Assembly: GCA_022510485.1 (NCBI GenBank) | Contig: JAFLTI010000002.1 | Coordinates: forward strand, 1 to 38,186 | Length of the DNA stretch: 38,186 nt | Direction of reading: 5' to 3' | Origin: Lentimicrobiaceae bacterium | GTDB lineage: Bacteria; Bacteroidota; Bacteroidia; Bacteroidales; P3 | Shown: positions 16,128 through 24,647 of the stretch, in pieces | Layout: each line of letters begins with the position of its first letter | How positions within the stretch are numbered: position 1 is the stretch's first letter | Position numbers and translations under genes: made by a program | Notes under the pieces: generated by a model | Told to the model about the DNA's origin: nothing | Databases searched by the model: none | The model's input: only the letters and a program-made list of their open reading frames with translations

Positions 16128-16784
16128 CTATCTGTTTTTGAGTATCGCAGCCACCAAATTCCGACAACAGGCAGCCACTACAGATATAGTAGCGTCGGGC
16201 AACATATAGCAAGGCGTGGTAAACACCTTGTTCTTTGTGTCGTGAATCACTTCGGGACCGAATACGTTCTTGGGTTCGGCTCCCATTTGACGCAATGCCT
16301 CATTGGTAGCTTCATCGTGCCCTACCGTTACCTGAACACCCGGAATAAGTTTGCCCAAAATAACCGGTGCAATGCACATTGCCGCAATGGGTTTACCTGC
16401 CGCACGGGTTTCATTCACGGCGCGTTCCACTTCGGAATCTACCGTCATAGACGCTCCTTCAAATGCGAAAGTGCAAAGATTCTTTGCCGCTCCGAAACCA
16501 CCGGGAAATATCAAGCCGGCATAGTTTTCAGCTTTGTATTCGCTTAGGGAACGAACCTTGCCCCTTGCGATACGCGCCGATTCGGTAAGCACGTTACGGC
16601 TTTCCTGCATCGCTTCTCCGTTAAGGTGGTTGAGTACGTGAAACTGAGCTTTGTCGGGTGCAAAAATCTCATACGTACAGCCAGCTTCATCCAAAGCCAG
16701 CATAGTCATCATGGCTTCCCCGATTTCGCTTCCATCGTACACCCCGCAACCGGAAAGCACTATGGCAAAACACAACTTCATCAT
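16128..16784 (-). CDS. elbB: ElbB-type glyoxalase / DJ-1-PfpI family protein
   Basis: The 218-residue cytosolic protein matches ElbB: SGCGVYDGSE at residues 11-20, FPGGFGAAKN at 93-102, and the nucleophile Cys137 in AAMCIAP, followed by a long C-terminal part with HDTKNKVFTTPCYM. ElbB has been linked to isoprenoid synthesis and has weak glyoxalase activity. The start is one of two adjacent ATGs (16784 or 16781). It lies 9 bp after trxB and is probably cotranscribed with lysE and trxB. Confidence 0.9.
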   Translation of the reverse strand: MMKLCFAIVLSGCGVYDGSEIGEAMMTMLALDEAGCTYEIFAPDKAQFHVLNHLNGEAMQESRNVLTESARIARGKVRSLSEYKAENYAGLIFPGGFGAAKNLCTFAFEGASMTVDSEVERAVNETRAAGKPIAAMCIAPVILGKLIPGVQVTVGHDEATNEALRQMGAEPKNVFGPEVIHDTKNKVFTTPCYMLPDATISVVAACCRNLVAAILKNR

Positions 16785-16793
16785 AGGGCAAAA

Positions 16794-17729
16794 CTATTTT
16801 TCGTTATGGTCAGCCAAGAAACGTTCGGCTTCGATAGCCGCCATACAGCCCGTTCCGGCAGAGGTAATAGCCTGACGAAAATGCAAATCCTGCACATCAC
16901 CGGCAGCAAAAACGCCTTCTACCGAAGTTTGGGTGGTTCCCGGTTTGGTCTTGATATGTCCTGTTTCGTGCAATTCGAGCTGTCCTTTTACCAAAGACGT
17001 ATTGGGCGTATGTCCGATAGCTACGAAAAAGCCGGTAACATCTATTTTCTTTTCTTCTCCGGTCTTTACATGGGTCAGAATAGCCCCGTTCACGCCGTCT
17101 TCATCTCCCACGATTTCTTTGGTTACGTGATGCCAAAGCACTTCAATCTTGGGGTTGTTGAGCACCCTTTCCTGCATGGCTTTGCTGGCACGGAGCACAT
17201 CACGGCGAACAATCATATAGACTTTGCTGCACAAACCGGCAAGATAGCAGGCTTCTTCGCAAGCCGTATCGCCGCCGCCCACTACGGCTACATCTTGGTT
17301 CTTATAGAAGAAACCGTCGCAGGTAGCACAAGCCGAAACCCCCTGCCCGTTGTATTTCTTTTCCGAATCCAACCCCAACCAATTGGCAGAGGCACCGGTG
17401 GCAACAATAACGGTGTTGGCAAGTATTTCAGTTCCGTCATCGGCGGTAACCTTGAACGGTCTTTGCGAAAAATCCACCTTGGAAATCATACCGGAACGGA
17501 CCTCGGTTTTGAAGCGCAGTGCCTGTTGGCGCAAATCCTGCATCAAATCAGGACCTTTTCTGCCTTCGGGATAGCCTGGAAAATTTTCCACTTCGGTAGT
17601 GATCGTAAGCTGTCCGCCGGGTTGCATTCCTTCGTACAGAACGGGTTTAAGGTCGGCACGAGCCGCATAGATAGCAGCGGTAAATCCGGCAGGACCGGAA
17701 CCGATAATAAGGCATTTTACTTTTTCCAT
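16794..17729 (-). CDS. trxB: Thioredoxin reductase
   Basis: The 311-residue flavoenzyme passes electrons from NADPH to thioredoxin. It shows the FAD site GSGPAG (residues 10-15), the redox pair CATC (134-137), the NADPH site GGGDTA (151-156) and the C-terminal FAD motif FAAGDVQD. Length and motif order are standard. It lies 28 bp behind lysE and 9 bp ahead of elbB on the minus strand. Confidence 0.96.
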   Translation of the reverse strand: MEKVKCLIIGSGPAGFTAAIYAARADLKPVLYEGMQPGGQLTITTEVENFPGYPEGRKGPDLMQDLRQQALRFKTEVRSGMISKVDFSQRPFKVTADDGTEILANTVIVATGASANWLGLDSEKKYNGQGVSACATCDGFFYKNQDVAVVGGGDTACEEACYLAGLCSKVYMIVRRDVLRASKAMQERVLNNPKIEVLWHHVTKEIVGDEDGVNGAILTHVKTGEEKKIDVTGFFVAIGHTPNTSLVKGQLELHETGHIKTKPGTTQTSVEGVFAAGDVQDLHFRQAITSAGTGCMAAIEAERFLADHNEK

Positions 17730-17757
17730 CTTATTTGGTTTTACTTGTTTTTACTCA

Positions 17758-18447
17758 TTAGTTAAGCCTCAAAGCTCCCGTACCCGAATCTATGTTGAGG
17801 GGAATGAAACTGCTCAAGAAGAGATATAGCCCGAACAACACCAGCACCACCCCCACTACCTTGTTGACCACCCCGATGGTACGTTCGTTCACCACCCTCT
17901 TTATCTTGTTGGCGACAAAAGACTTCAACACATCCATACTGAAAATGGTGCAGAGGGTAATCAAAAAGAATACAAACACCCGAAAACCGACCATTTCTCC
18001 GTTGTCTGTGGTATATTGAGCCGTTATCGCCCCTACGGTAACGAACCAAAAAATCCAAGTATTGGGATTAGCCAAGTTCATAAGGAAACCTTTTAGGAAA
18101 GACATACCCGGAGAAGAGGGCGTATTATCCGTTTTTTCAACTTTGGTATTGATTACCACTTTTTTTTGGAAAGTATGAATACCTATCAGCACCAAAATGA
18201 TACCGCCCACAATACCAATCACCTTGCTGGTGGAAGGGTCTGTAAACAATCGGGATGCCCCTAAAAATGAAATCAACACTAATAAACTGTCACACAACAA
18301 GATACCACAAGCAATCCAAAACGCGGATCTGAACCCTTTTTCCAGACTGGTCTGCAAAAGGGTAAAGAAAGCCGGACCGAACATGAAACTCAAGGTCATG
18401 CCTGCCAGAAAAGCCTCAGCAACCGTATGCCAAATCGAGTACAGCAA
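17758..18447 (-). CDS. LysE/RhtB-family amino-acid exporter
   Basis: The 229-residue inner-membrane protein has six hydrophobic segments and the LysE N-terminal pattern FLAGMTLSFMFGPAFF, with Phe-Gly-Pro in place of the usual Pro-Gly-Pro, plus the second-half motif NLANPNTWIFW. It should export amino acids or related solutes. The start is a TTG at 18447: an in-frame stop lies 9 bases upstream, and the first ATG (codon 17) would cut the first helix. A good promoter is found 43-72 bp upstream. First gene of a probable lysE-trxB-elbB operon. Confidence 0.84.
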   Translation of the reverse strand: MLYSIWHTVAEAFLAGMTLSFMFGPAFFTLLQTSLEKGFRSAFWIACGILLCDSLLVLISFLGASRLFTDPSTSKVIGIVGGIILVLIGIHTFQKKVVINTKVEKTDNTPSSPGMSFLKGFLMNLANPNTWIFWFVTVGAITAQYTTDNGEMVGFRVFVFFLITLCTIFSMDVLKSFVANKIKRVVNERTIGVVNKVVGVVLVLFGLYLFLSSFIPLNIDSGTGALRLN

Positions 18448-18489
18448 TGTATCTTACGTTTTTAATCGCTCAAATACCAATCAAAAGGA

Positions 18490-18519
18490 CAAAGATACAA
18501 AAGTCGGGACAGAGAGCAA
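18490..18519 (-). promoter_or_regulatory. Promoter of lysE-trxB-elbB
   Basis: On the minus strand, TTG (18517-18519) is followed after 19 nt by an exact -7 element TATCTTTG (18490-18497). The predicted leader to the TTG start is about 36 nt. Confidence 0.6.
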
Positions 18520-18542
18520 GGGGATTTAAGTATCTTTACAGA

Positions 18543-19661
18543 ATGAAAATAATCCTCATTCCCGATTCGTTCAAAGGCACGATGAGTTCGATTGCGGTTT
18601 GCCGTATTATGGAAAGCTGCATCAAGCAACGTTTTCCGCAGTGCAATACCGTTTCCATTCCCATTGCCGACGGCGGAGAAGGCACGGTAGATGCCTTTTT
18701 GCACGCTGCCGGAACAGCTCAAAAACATATTTCCACAGTGCAAGACCCCTACGGCAAGAATGTTCCTGCCGTTTGGGGGCAAAGCGGGAATACCGCCTTA
18801 ATTGAGATGGCTGCCTGCGCAGGCTTGCATCTTGCCGGATCACATCCCGACCCTAACCTCACCTCCACTTTCGGATTGGGGCAGCTCTTAATTGAAGCCA
18901 TGAATCTCAATTGCCGTAAAATTATTGTGGGATTGGGTGGAAGCTGCACCAACGACGGCGGTTGCGGTATGGCGGCAGCCTTGGGTGTTCGTTTTTTCAA
19001 TTTCCAAGGAGAAACTTTTGTTCCCACCGGAAAAACCCTTACGGATATCTGCCATATCGATACCTCCGGGCTTGATTCCCGCCTTGCAGAAATTGAACTG
19101 ACCTGTCTCTGCGATGTAGATAATCCGCTCTATGGACCGAATGGCGCCGCCTTTATCTTTGCCCCACAAAAGGGAGCCGACAAGGCTATGGTTAAGCACT
19201 TGGATCTCGGTTTGCGGCATCTGAGCCGTATCGTGGAGCGGGATTTGCAGTTTTGGGGCGCGGAGAACGCCGGAGCGGGCGCGGCGGGTGGCTGCGGATT
19301 CGGAATGAAAGCGTTTTTGGGCGCGAATTTACAGCCCGGCATAGAGGTATTGCTCGATTTTACAGGCTTTGACCAACTTTTGAAGGATGCCGATTTCGTA
19401 TTTACAGGCGAAGGTCGTTTAGACAGCCAAAGCCTGCACGGAAAAGCGGTTTCAGGTATTGCCCACCGCGCGAGCGCGGCGGGCGTTCCTCTTATTGTTG
19501 TTGCCGGAGAGGTTGTTGCAGATGCCGAAAGTTTACGGCAGGCGGGTATCACGGCTGCCTACGCCACTAAAGGCAATCGTACCGATATGGAGGATATACG
19601 CCAGCATTGCCAAGAAGACCTGATTCAGACTATGCAACATGTTTTAGCGGCGCATCTTTAA
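18543..19661 (+). CDS. Glycerate kinase
   Basis: The 372-residue protein is a GarK/GlxK-type (family 1) glycerate kinase, phosphorylating D-glycerate with ATP. Signature stretches: IPDSFKGTMSS at the N-terminus, IPIADGGEGTVDAF, GLGGSCTNDGGCGMAAALG and FTGEGRLDSQS near the C-terminus. The frame is open upstream, but the ATG at 18543 (MKIILIPDSFKG) is the family start. No sugar-acid catabolic genes lie next to it. The 217-bp gap to ftsK downstream is strongly structured. Confidence 0.92.
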   Translation: MKIILIPDSFKGTMSSIAVCRIMESCIKQRFPQCNTVSIPIADGGEGTVDAFLHAAGTAQKHISTVQDPYGKNVPAVWGQSGNTALIEMAACAGLHLAGSHPDPNLTSTFGLGQLLIEAMNLNCRKIIVGLGGSCTNDGGCGMAAALGVRFFNFQGETFVPTGKTLTDICHIDTSGLDSRLAEIELTCLCDVDNPLYGPNGAAFIFAPQKGADKAMVKHLDLGLRHLSRIVERDLQFWGAENAGAGAAGGCGFGMKAFLGANLQPGIEVLLDFTGFDQLLKDADFVFTGEGRLDSQSLHGKAVSGIAHRASAAGVPLIVVAGEVVADAESLRQAGITAAYATKGNRTDMEDIRQHCQEDLIQTMQHVLAAHL

Positions 19662-19681
19662 CTGCGCTCCGCTCCGTTGAA

Positions 19682-19703
19682 GATTCTGCACCTCGGCAGA
19701 ATC
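19682..19703 (+). repeat. Hairpin H1 upstream of ftsK
   Basis: GATTCTGC and GCAGAATC form a perfect 8-bp stem around a 6-nt loop. Part of it (19691-19697, CCTCGGC) can instead pair with GCCGAGG at 19724-19730, so the two foldings exclude each other. Confidence 0.6.
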
Positions 19704-19731
19704 CAGCCGTAGGCTTGGCTTCCGCCGAGGC

Positions 19732-19793
19732 GCAGGGTCGCGGTCTTGCCATAATCCAAGCAAGCTTGGCTTCTGTCAAAACCGCGACCCTGC
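19732..19793 (+). repeat. Large hairpin H2 upstream of ftsK
   Basis: The arms GCAGGGTCGCGGT (19732-19744) and ACCGCGACCCTGC (19781-19793) form a perfect 13-bp stem, extended by TTG/CAA after one mismatch. Inside the loop CCAAG/CTTGG (19756-19760, 19765-19769) makes a second hairpin. GCTTGGCTTC occurs twice (19713-19722, 19764-19773). No T-run follows, so an ordinary intrinsic terminator is unlikely. Confidence 0.7.
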
Positions 19794-19805
19794 ACCAACC
19801 TTCCG

Positions 19806-19837
19806 TTTGGCTTTTGCGCTCGGCTTTTGTATCTTTG
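19806..19837 (+). promoter_or_regulatory. Promoter of ftsK
   Basis: TTTG (19806-19809) and TATCTTTG (19830-19837) are separated by 20 nt, a full match to the Bacteroidota housekeeping promoter. The predicted leader is about 35 nt. Confidence 0.7.
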
Positions 19838-19878
19838 ACACCTTAAAGCGGTTTTAAGACCGCGTACCGCCTACATCT

Positions 19879-22515
19879 ATGTCGAAAAATAAAAGACGTA
19901 CGCCCTTACCGGAGCCTGAAATAGAGCCTGAGGAAGAATTTTTGCAGGAAGAATCGCCCGAAAACGACACTCCGCAAGAAGAAGACCTACAAGAATCGGA
20001 AGAACAAGCATCCAGCAAACTTTCCGACAGGCTCAAGAACATTGTTTCGGCTCTCCCCTCTCAAAAGACACGCCGAATGGCAGGTTTCCTGTGTCTGTTT
20101 GCCGGCTTGTTTTTTGCCCTTGCCTTTATCTCTCACTTCTTTTATTGGTACAAAGATTTCGACAAAATACAATTGTTTTTGACCGATGGTGTGTTACGTA
20201 ACACTAACACAGAAACCTTAAAGAATCTTGGTGGAAGTTTCGGTGCTATGGTGGCATTCCGCTTCATCAATTTGGGGTTCGGTATCGCCGCCCTTTTATT
20301 TCCCTTGCTTTTGCTTATGGGCGGATTACAGTTGCTCAACCTCAAGAAATACGCTTGGATAAAGGTTATTTTCCGCTCCCTTTTCGCTTTGCTTTGGATT
20401 TCCATTCTAATAGGATGGTTCTGCGGACGAGGCAAGTTCTATATGCTCGGCGGCTATGCCGGAATTTTTGCAAGCTCCTATCTGCGCGGACTAATCGGCA
20501 ATCCGGGGCTTGGTTTCCTCCTGCTCTTTACCCTGATCTGCTATCTGATTTTAAACTACAACCTGCGCAAGGTGCATATTTCGTTCCGTAAACCCAAAGT
20601 ATCGGAACCTGATTTTTCTGCTGAGGAACCAAAACCTGCCGCCATTCCGAAGCCTTCCTCTGTTTGGTCTCCTGTTGAAGAAAAAGCCGATGATGTGAGT
20701 GCCACTATGACCTTGAGTACACGGATCCGTATTCCCGATTCCGCTCCTGCCGATGTTCCGCCCCCAACTCCAGTACCTGCGCCCGCTCCGGAAGAAATCC
20801 AAGCGCGCCCCCTCAGTTTAGAAGATAAATCAGAAGATGAACCGGAGGATTCCGAGCCTGCAACTGCTGCGGAGATGTCGGTTGTAGACACTCGCGTTAT
20901 CGAACAGAAGAAACCTGCCCACATAGAGCCTCGCCCGGATCATTTCGGTATCGACACGCCTTTTGACCCCCGCTTGGAACTTTCCACTTTCCGCTTTCCC
21001 GGTCTCGACCTTTTGGAAGATTTCGGCGACCAGTCGCAAAAGCTTCAAGATATGAACGACGAGCTTTTGGCGAACAAGAACCGGATTGTGGAAACGCTTC
21101 AGAACTACGGCATCGGTATCAGTAAGATTTCCGCCACCATCGGACCTACCGTAACGCTCTACGAAATTGTGCCGGCAAAAGGTATCCGCATCAGCAAGAT
21201 CAAGAACCTCGAAGATGATATAGCCCTTAGCCTTTCCGCTCTCGGCATACGTATCATCGCCCCCATTCCCGGCAAAGGCACTATCGGTATCGAAGTGCCC
21301 AACAGCAAGAAGCAGGTGGTTCCTATGCGCGATATGCTTACCTGCGAAAAATTCAGGAACAAAGACCTTGCCCTGCCCATCGCCTTGGGGAAAACCATTT
21401 CTAACGAAGAATTCGTAGCGGATTTAGCCAAGATGCCACACCTGCTCGTTGCCGGTGCCACCGGACAGGGTAAGTCGGTCGGGCTGAACGCTATCGTGGC
21501 GTCGCTGCTTTATTCAAAACACCCTGCGGAACTCAAATTCGTGATGGTTGACCCCAAAAAGGTGGAATTGAGCCTGTACAGCAAGATTGAACGCCACTAC
21601 CTTGCCAAACTGCCCGACAGCGAAGAGGCAATCATTACCGATACGCGCAAGGTGGTACGCACGCTCAATTCGCTCTGCAAGGAGATGGACAACCGTTACG
21701 ACCTGCTCAAAGATGCCGGAGCAAAAAACTTGAAGGAATACAACAAAAAAATCATCGATAGGAAGTTACCTACTATCGGCAAGGCCGTAGACTCCGCAGG
21801 CGAGAACCGGCATCGGTTCCTACCCTATATCGTATTGATTATCGACGAGTTCGCAGACCTTATTATGACTGCCGGACGCGAGGTGGAACTGCCTATCGCC
21901 CGATTGGCTCAGTTGGCGCGCGCTATCGGTATTCATTTGGTAATCGCTACCCAACGCCCTTCGGTCAACATCATTACGGGGATGATTAAGGCAAATTTCC
22001 CGGGTCGTATCGCTTTTAAGGTAAGCCAAAAGATAGACTCCCGCACGATTTTGGATGCCGGAGGCGCCGACCAGCTTATAGGACGGGGCGATATGCTTAT
22101 TTCTATGGGCGACGGGCTTGTCCGCTTGCAATGCCCCTTTATCGACACGCCCGAAATCGAAAGGATTACCGATTTTATCGGCTCCCAACGCGCCTATCCC
22201 GATGCCTATCTCCTGCCCGACTGCCCCGATGAAAACGGTGGCGAGGGCAAATCTGACATTGATGCCGGCGAATGGGACAGTATGTTCCGCGAAGCGGCTG
22301 AATTGGTGGTAAGCACCCAGCAAGGCTCCACCTCCATGCTGCAACGCAAGTTCAAGTTAGGCTACAACCGTGCCGGGCGTATTATGGACCAGTTGGAAAA
22401 TGCCGGTATCGTAGGAGCGTTCGACGGACGGAAAATCCGGGAAGTAAAAATAAAGGATCCCGCAGCCTTAGAAAGCCTGCTTTCCACTATTTTAGGAGAC
22501 AAAAACAATCTTTAA
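19879..22515 (+). CDS. ftsK: DNA translocase FtsK
   Basis: The 878-residue protein pumps chromosome ends through the closing septum and activates XerCD at dif. Layout: an acidic Glu/Pro-rich N-terminus, four membrane segments (about residues 70-230), a Pro/Glu-rich linker (about 235-355), then the RecA-like motor with Walker A GATGQGKS (526-533), Walker B LIIDEFAD (Asp near 656), and a C-terminal winged-helix gamma domain (about 815-878, STSMLQRKFKLGYNRAGRIM). It has its own promoter. A LolA-like gene follows after 9 bp. Confidence 0.96.
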   Translation: MSKNKRRTPLPEPEIEPEEEFLQEESPENDTPQEEDLQESEEQASSKLSDRLKNIVSALPSQKTRRMAGFLCLFAGLFFALAFISHFFYWYKDFDKIQLFLTDGVLRNTNTETLKNLGGSFGAMVAFRFINLGFGIAALLFPLLLLMGGLQLLNLKKYAWIKVIFRSLFALLWISILIGWFCGRGKFYMLGGYAGIFASSYLRGLIGNPGLGFLLLFTLICYLILNYNLRKVHISFRKPKVSEPDFSAEEPKPAAIPKPSSVWSPVEEKADDVSATMTLSTRIRIPDSAPADVPPPTPVPAPAPEEIQARPLSLEDKSEDEPEDSEPATAAEMSVVDTRVIEQKKPAHIEPRPDHFGIDTPFDPRLELSTFRFPGLDLLEDFGDQSQKLQDMNDELLANKNRIVETLQNYGIGISKISATIGPTVTLYEIVPAKGIRISKIKNLEDDIALSLSALGIRIIAPIPGKGTIGIEVPNSKKQVVPMRDMLTCEKFRNKDLALPIALGKTISNEEFVADLAKMPHLLVAGATGQGKSVGLNAIVASLLYSKHPAELKFVMVDPKKVELSLYSKIERHYLAKLPDSEEAIITDTRKVVRTLNSLCKEMDNRYDLLKDAGAKNLKEYNKKIIDRKLPTIGKAVDSAGENRHRFLPYIVLIIDEFADLIMTAGREVELPIARLAQLARAIGIHLVIATQRPSVNIITGMIKANFPGRIAFKVSQKIDSRTILDAGGADQLIGRGDMLISMGDGLVRLQCPFIDTPEIERITDFIGSQRAYPDAYLLPDCPDENGGEGKSDIDAGEWDSMFREAAELVVSTQQGSTSMLQRKFKLGYNRAGRIMDQLENAGIVGAFDGRKIREVKIKDPAALESLLSTILGDKNNL

Positions 22516-22524
22516 GCCTAAGTA

Positions 22525-23220
22525 ATGAAACGTTTTTTGCTGTTGACAAGCCTCGTTCTGTTCTCTTGGGGCATAGGATTTGAAGCGAATGCCCAGTCCG
22601 TTACACCACAAAACACCGTCAAGACCGCCGAAGGAGCGAACGACCCCTTGGCTCATTCCTATATGGAAAAAACACGCAAATGGCTCACTGCTTGCAAAAG
22701 TATTGAAATCCGTTTTGAAACCTGCACGGAAGAAAATAACCGACCCACTCCTTCCGGATGCCAACGTAGTTCCCTCTTGGTGCAGGGCTCAAAATATCGC
22801 TTGGTGATGGGTACCGACGAATTTTACTGCAACGATAAAGATTTATGGGTTTATTCTGTTGCCAACAACGAAGTATCTATTTATACCAGCGACCAGACCC
22901 TACCCGACCTCAATCCGGTGAGCCTTATCAAGAACCACGCCAAATTTTACCGTGCCAAATATATACGCCAGCAAAGCATAGACGGCAAGTCCTGCCACAT
23001 TATAGACCTTACGCCCCTGCAACGTTCGGAAGTGGCAAAAATACGCCTTTATCTGAATACAGACGACTTCAAATTTCACAGGATAGAAGCCTACCTGCCG
23101 CAGAACCGGCGGTTTATCTACAATAATTTTTCATACAAGGAAAACGCTCCGGCAAAAGCCACCGACTTTGTGTTTGACCACACCAAGTTTCCCAACGTGC
23201 AGGTAAACGATATGCGGTAA
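22525..23220 (+). CDS. LolA-like periplasmic lipoprotein carrier
   Basis: The 231-residue protein has a signal peptide (MKRFLLLTSLVLFSW, cleavage near ANAQ) and a body that fits the LolA/LolB-like fold: KSIEIRFE, GSKYRLVMGTDEFYCNDKDLWVY, then alternating strands with LYLNTDDFKFHRIEAYLP. It would carry lipoproteins across the periplasm. It sits 9 bp behind ftsK, a pairing I recall as common in Bacteroidota. It converges with ribBA with a 14-bp gap. Sequence identity to classical LolA is not obvious; the call rests on layout and context. Confidence 0.8.
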   Translation: MKRFLLLTSLVLFSWGIGFEANAQSVTPQNTVKTAEGANDPLAHSYMEKTRKWLTACKSIEIRFETCTEENNRPTPSGCQRSSLLVQGSKYRLVMGTDEFYCNDKDLWVYSVANNEVSIYTSDQTLPDLNPVSLIKNHAKFYRAKYIRQQSIDGKSCHIIDLTPLQRSEVAKIRLYLNTDDFKFHRIEAYLPQNRRFIYNNFSYKENAPAKATDFVFDHTKFPNVQVNDMR

Positions 23221-23234
23221 TTACACCCTGCCGC

Positions 23235-24440
23235 TTAGAATTGCAGTTTGTGCCCCATCTTGTCTTGCTTGGTGCGCAGATAGGCTTCGTCGTATTGGTT
23301 GGGCTGCTCAATAATGGGCACCGTTTCCGTAATCTCGATACCGTAGCTTTCCAAGCCTACCCTTTTGGCAGGATTATTGGTGATAAGGCGGATTTTATGC
23401 GCGTGGAGGCTGCGCAGGATTTGCGCGCCGATGCCGTAGTCGCGTTCATCGGGCTTAAAGCCTAACAATACATTGGCTTCTACCGTATCTTTACCCTGAT
23501 CCTGCAGTTTGTATGCCTTGAGTTTGTTGAGCAGACCTATACCGCGCCCCTCTTGGTTCATATAAAGCACAATGCCCTTGCCTTCTTTTTCTACCATTTC
23601 CATCGCATCGTGCAACTGCTCTCCGCAATCGCAACGGCAGGAAGCAAGCACGTCGCCCGTAAGGCAGCAGGAATGAACCCTTACCAAAATCGGCTCGTCT
23701 TCTTTCCACGTTCCCTTTACCAATGCCAGATGCAAGGTTCCGCTATTGTTTTCGGTAAAGGCGTGCAATTGAAAATTACCGTGATGCGTGGGCAGTTTTA
23801 CCACCACTTCTTCCTTTACCAAACTTTCGGTCTGAATACGGTAGGCAATCAAATCGGCAATCGAAATTACCTTGATGCCGTAACGGTCGGCAAACTCCCT
23901 CAATTCGGGCAGGCGTGCCATCGTACCGTCTTCGCTCATAATTTCCATCAGGGCAGCCGCCGGATACAGACCGGCAAGGCGAGCCAAATCCACACAGGCT
24001 TCGGTATGACCTGCACGGCGCAACACGCCCAAATCTTGCGCGTAAAGCGGATTGATGTGTCCCGGACGCCCAAAGTCTTCGGGCTTAGCGTTGGGGTCTG
24101 CCAATGCTAAGATAGTGGCGGCACGGTCAGATGCCGAAACCCCGGTGGTGCAACCCTCCAATTTATCTATCGTAACCGTAAAGGGCGTACCCAAAACCGA
24201 AGTATTGTGTTCCACCTGATGCGGCAGATTCAATTCCGCGCAACGCGAAAGCGTAATAGGCGCGCACAATACACCCCTTGCGTGCTTGAGCATGAAATTG
24301 ATCTTTTCGGGAGTGACCTTTTCGGCAGCGATTACCAAATCGCCTTCGTTCTCGCGGTCATAATCATCCACCACTATCAGGAATTTGCCATCCTGAAAAT
24401 CCTGTATCGCGTCTTTTACGCTGTCTAATCTTACTTCCAT
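23235..24440 (-). CDS. ribBA: Bifunctional DHBP synthase / GTP cyclohydrolase II (RibBA)
   Basis: The 401-residue fusion makes both precursors of riboflavin. The N-terminal half is Rib[37 protein letters not shown]. The C-terminal half is RibA, with the zinc cysteines in [16 protein letters not shown] and the active-site [14 protein letters not shown]. The frame continues far upstream, but the ATG at 24440 is the family start. No FMN riboswitch-like structure was seen in the 207-bp gap upstream. Confidence 0.96.
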   Translation of the reverse strand: MEVRLDSVKDAIQDFQDGKFLIVVDDYDRENEGDLVIAAEKVTPEKINFMLKHARGVLCAPITLSRCAELNLPHQVEHNTSVLGTPFTVTIDKLEGCTTGVSASDRAATILALADPNAKPEDFGRPGHINPLYAQDLGVLRRAGHTEACVDLARLAGLYPAAALMEIMSEDGTMARLPELREFADRYGIKVISIADLIAYRIQTESLVKEEVVVKLPTHHGNFQLHAFTENNSGTLHLALVKGTWKEDEPILVRVHSCCLTGDVLASCRCDCGEQLHDAMEMVEKEGKGIVLYMNQEGRGIGLLNKLKAYKLQDQGKDTVEANVLLGFKPDERDYGIGAQILRSLHAHKIRLITNNPAKRVGLESYGIEITETVPIIEQPNQYDEAYLRTKQDKMGHKLQF

Positions 24441-24498
24441 TGCGCTGTGTTTAGCGTTGTAACCTTTCCTGCACGCATCTCGTATCGCACAGGCGCGG

Positions 24499-24506
24499 CA
24501 AAGATA
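24499..24506 (-). promoter_or_regulatory. -7 promoter element of ribBA
   Basis: The minus strand reads TATCTTTG, an exact TAnnTTTG match, giving a leader of about 52 nt. No convincing TTTG is found at the -33 position. Confidence 0.45.
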
Positions 24507-24545
24507 ATAAAGATAACAGAGCCGACAGAATTTTTGATTTTTTCT

Positions 24546-24553
24546 TACCTTTG
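24546..24553 (+). promoter_or_regulatory. -7 promoter element of corA
   Basis: TACCTTTG matches TAnnTTTG exactly and would start a transcript about 88 nt before the ATG. No good -33 element is present. Confidence 0.4.
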
Positions 24554-24555
24554 TC

Positions 24556-24585
24556 GTTTGCTTCACCCATAAGGGCATAGCAAAC
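24556..24585 (+). repeat. Hairpin in corA-ribBA intergenic region
   Basis: GTTTGCT/AGCAAAC (7 bp) encloses a symmetric 3x3 internal loop and a CCC/GGG stem with ATAA tetraloop. It falls at or just after the predicted corA transcription start. Confidence 0.5.
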
Positions 24586-24635
24586 CATAAAACAAATCCG
24601 ATACCGGCATGTAGTCGTTTGTTCAACAAGTAAAC

Positions 24636-24643
24636 AAGGGGGT
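24636..24643 (+). promoter_or_regulatory. Strong Shine-Dalgarno of corA
   Basis: AAGGGGGT ends 5 bp before the first ATG at 24648. Such a clear purine-rich site is uncommon in this window and fixes the start. Confidence 0.6.
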
Positions 24644-24647
24644 CGCC

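Noticed and set aside
16626..17765. A 379-codon open frame on the plus strand across elbB and trxB
   Set aside because: It is antisense to two well-supported enzymes and shows no domain or signal; it results from codon bias of the minus-strand genes.
18531..18538. TATCTTTA as promoter of glycerate kinase
   Set aside because: It ends 4 bp before the ATG and has no -33 partner.
19607..19846. A 79-codon frame across the structured region before ftsK
   Set aside because: It starts inside glycerate kinase in another frame, spans the hairpins and promoter, and has no protein-like pattern.
24441..24647. FMN riboswitch for ribBA
   Set aside because: None of the conserved multi-helix core could be found, and the leader predicted from the -7 element is only about 52 nt.
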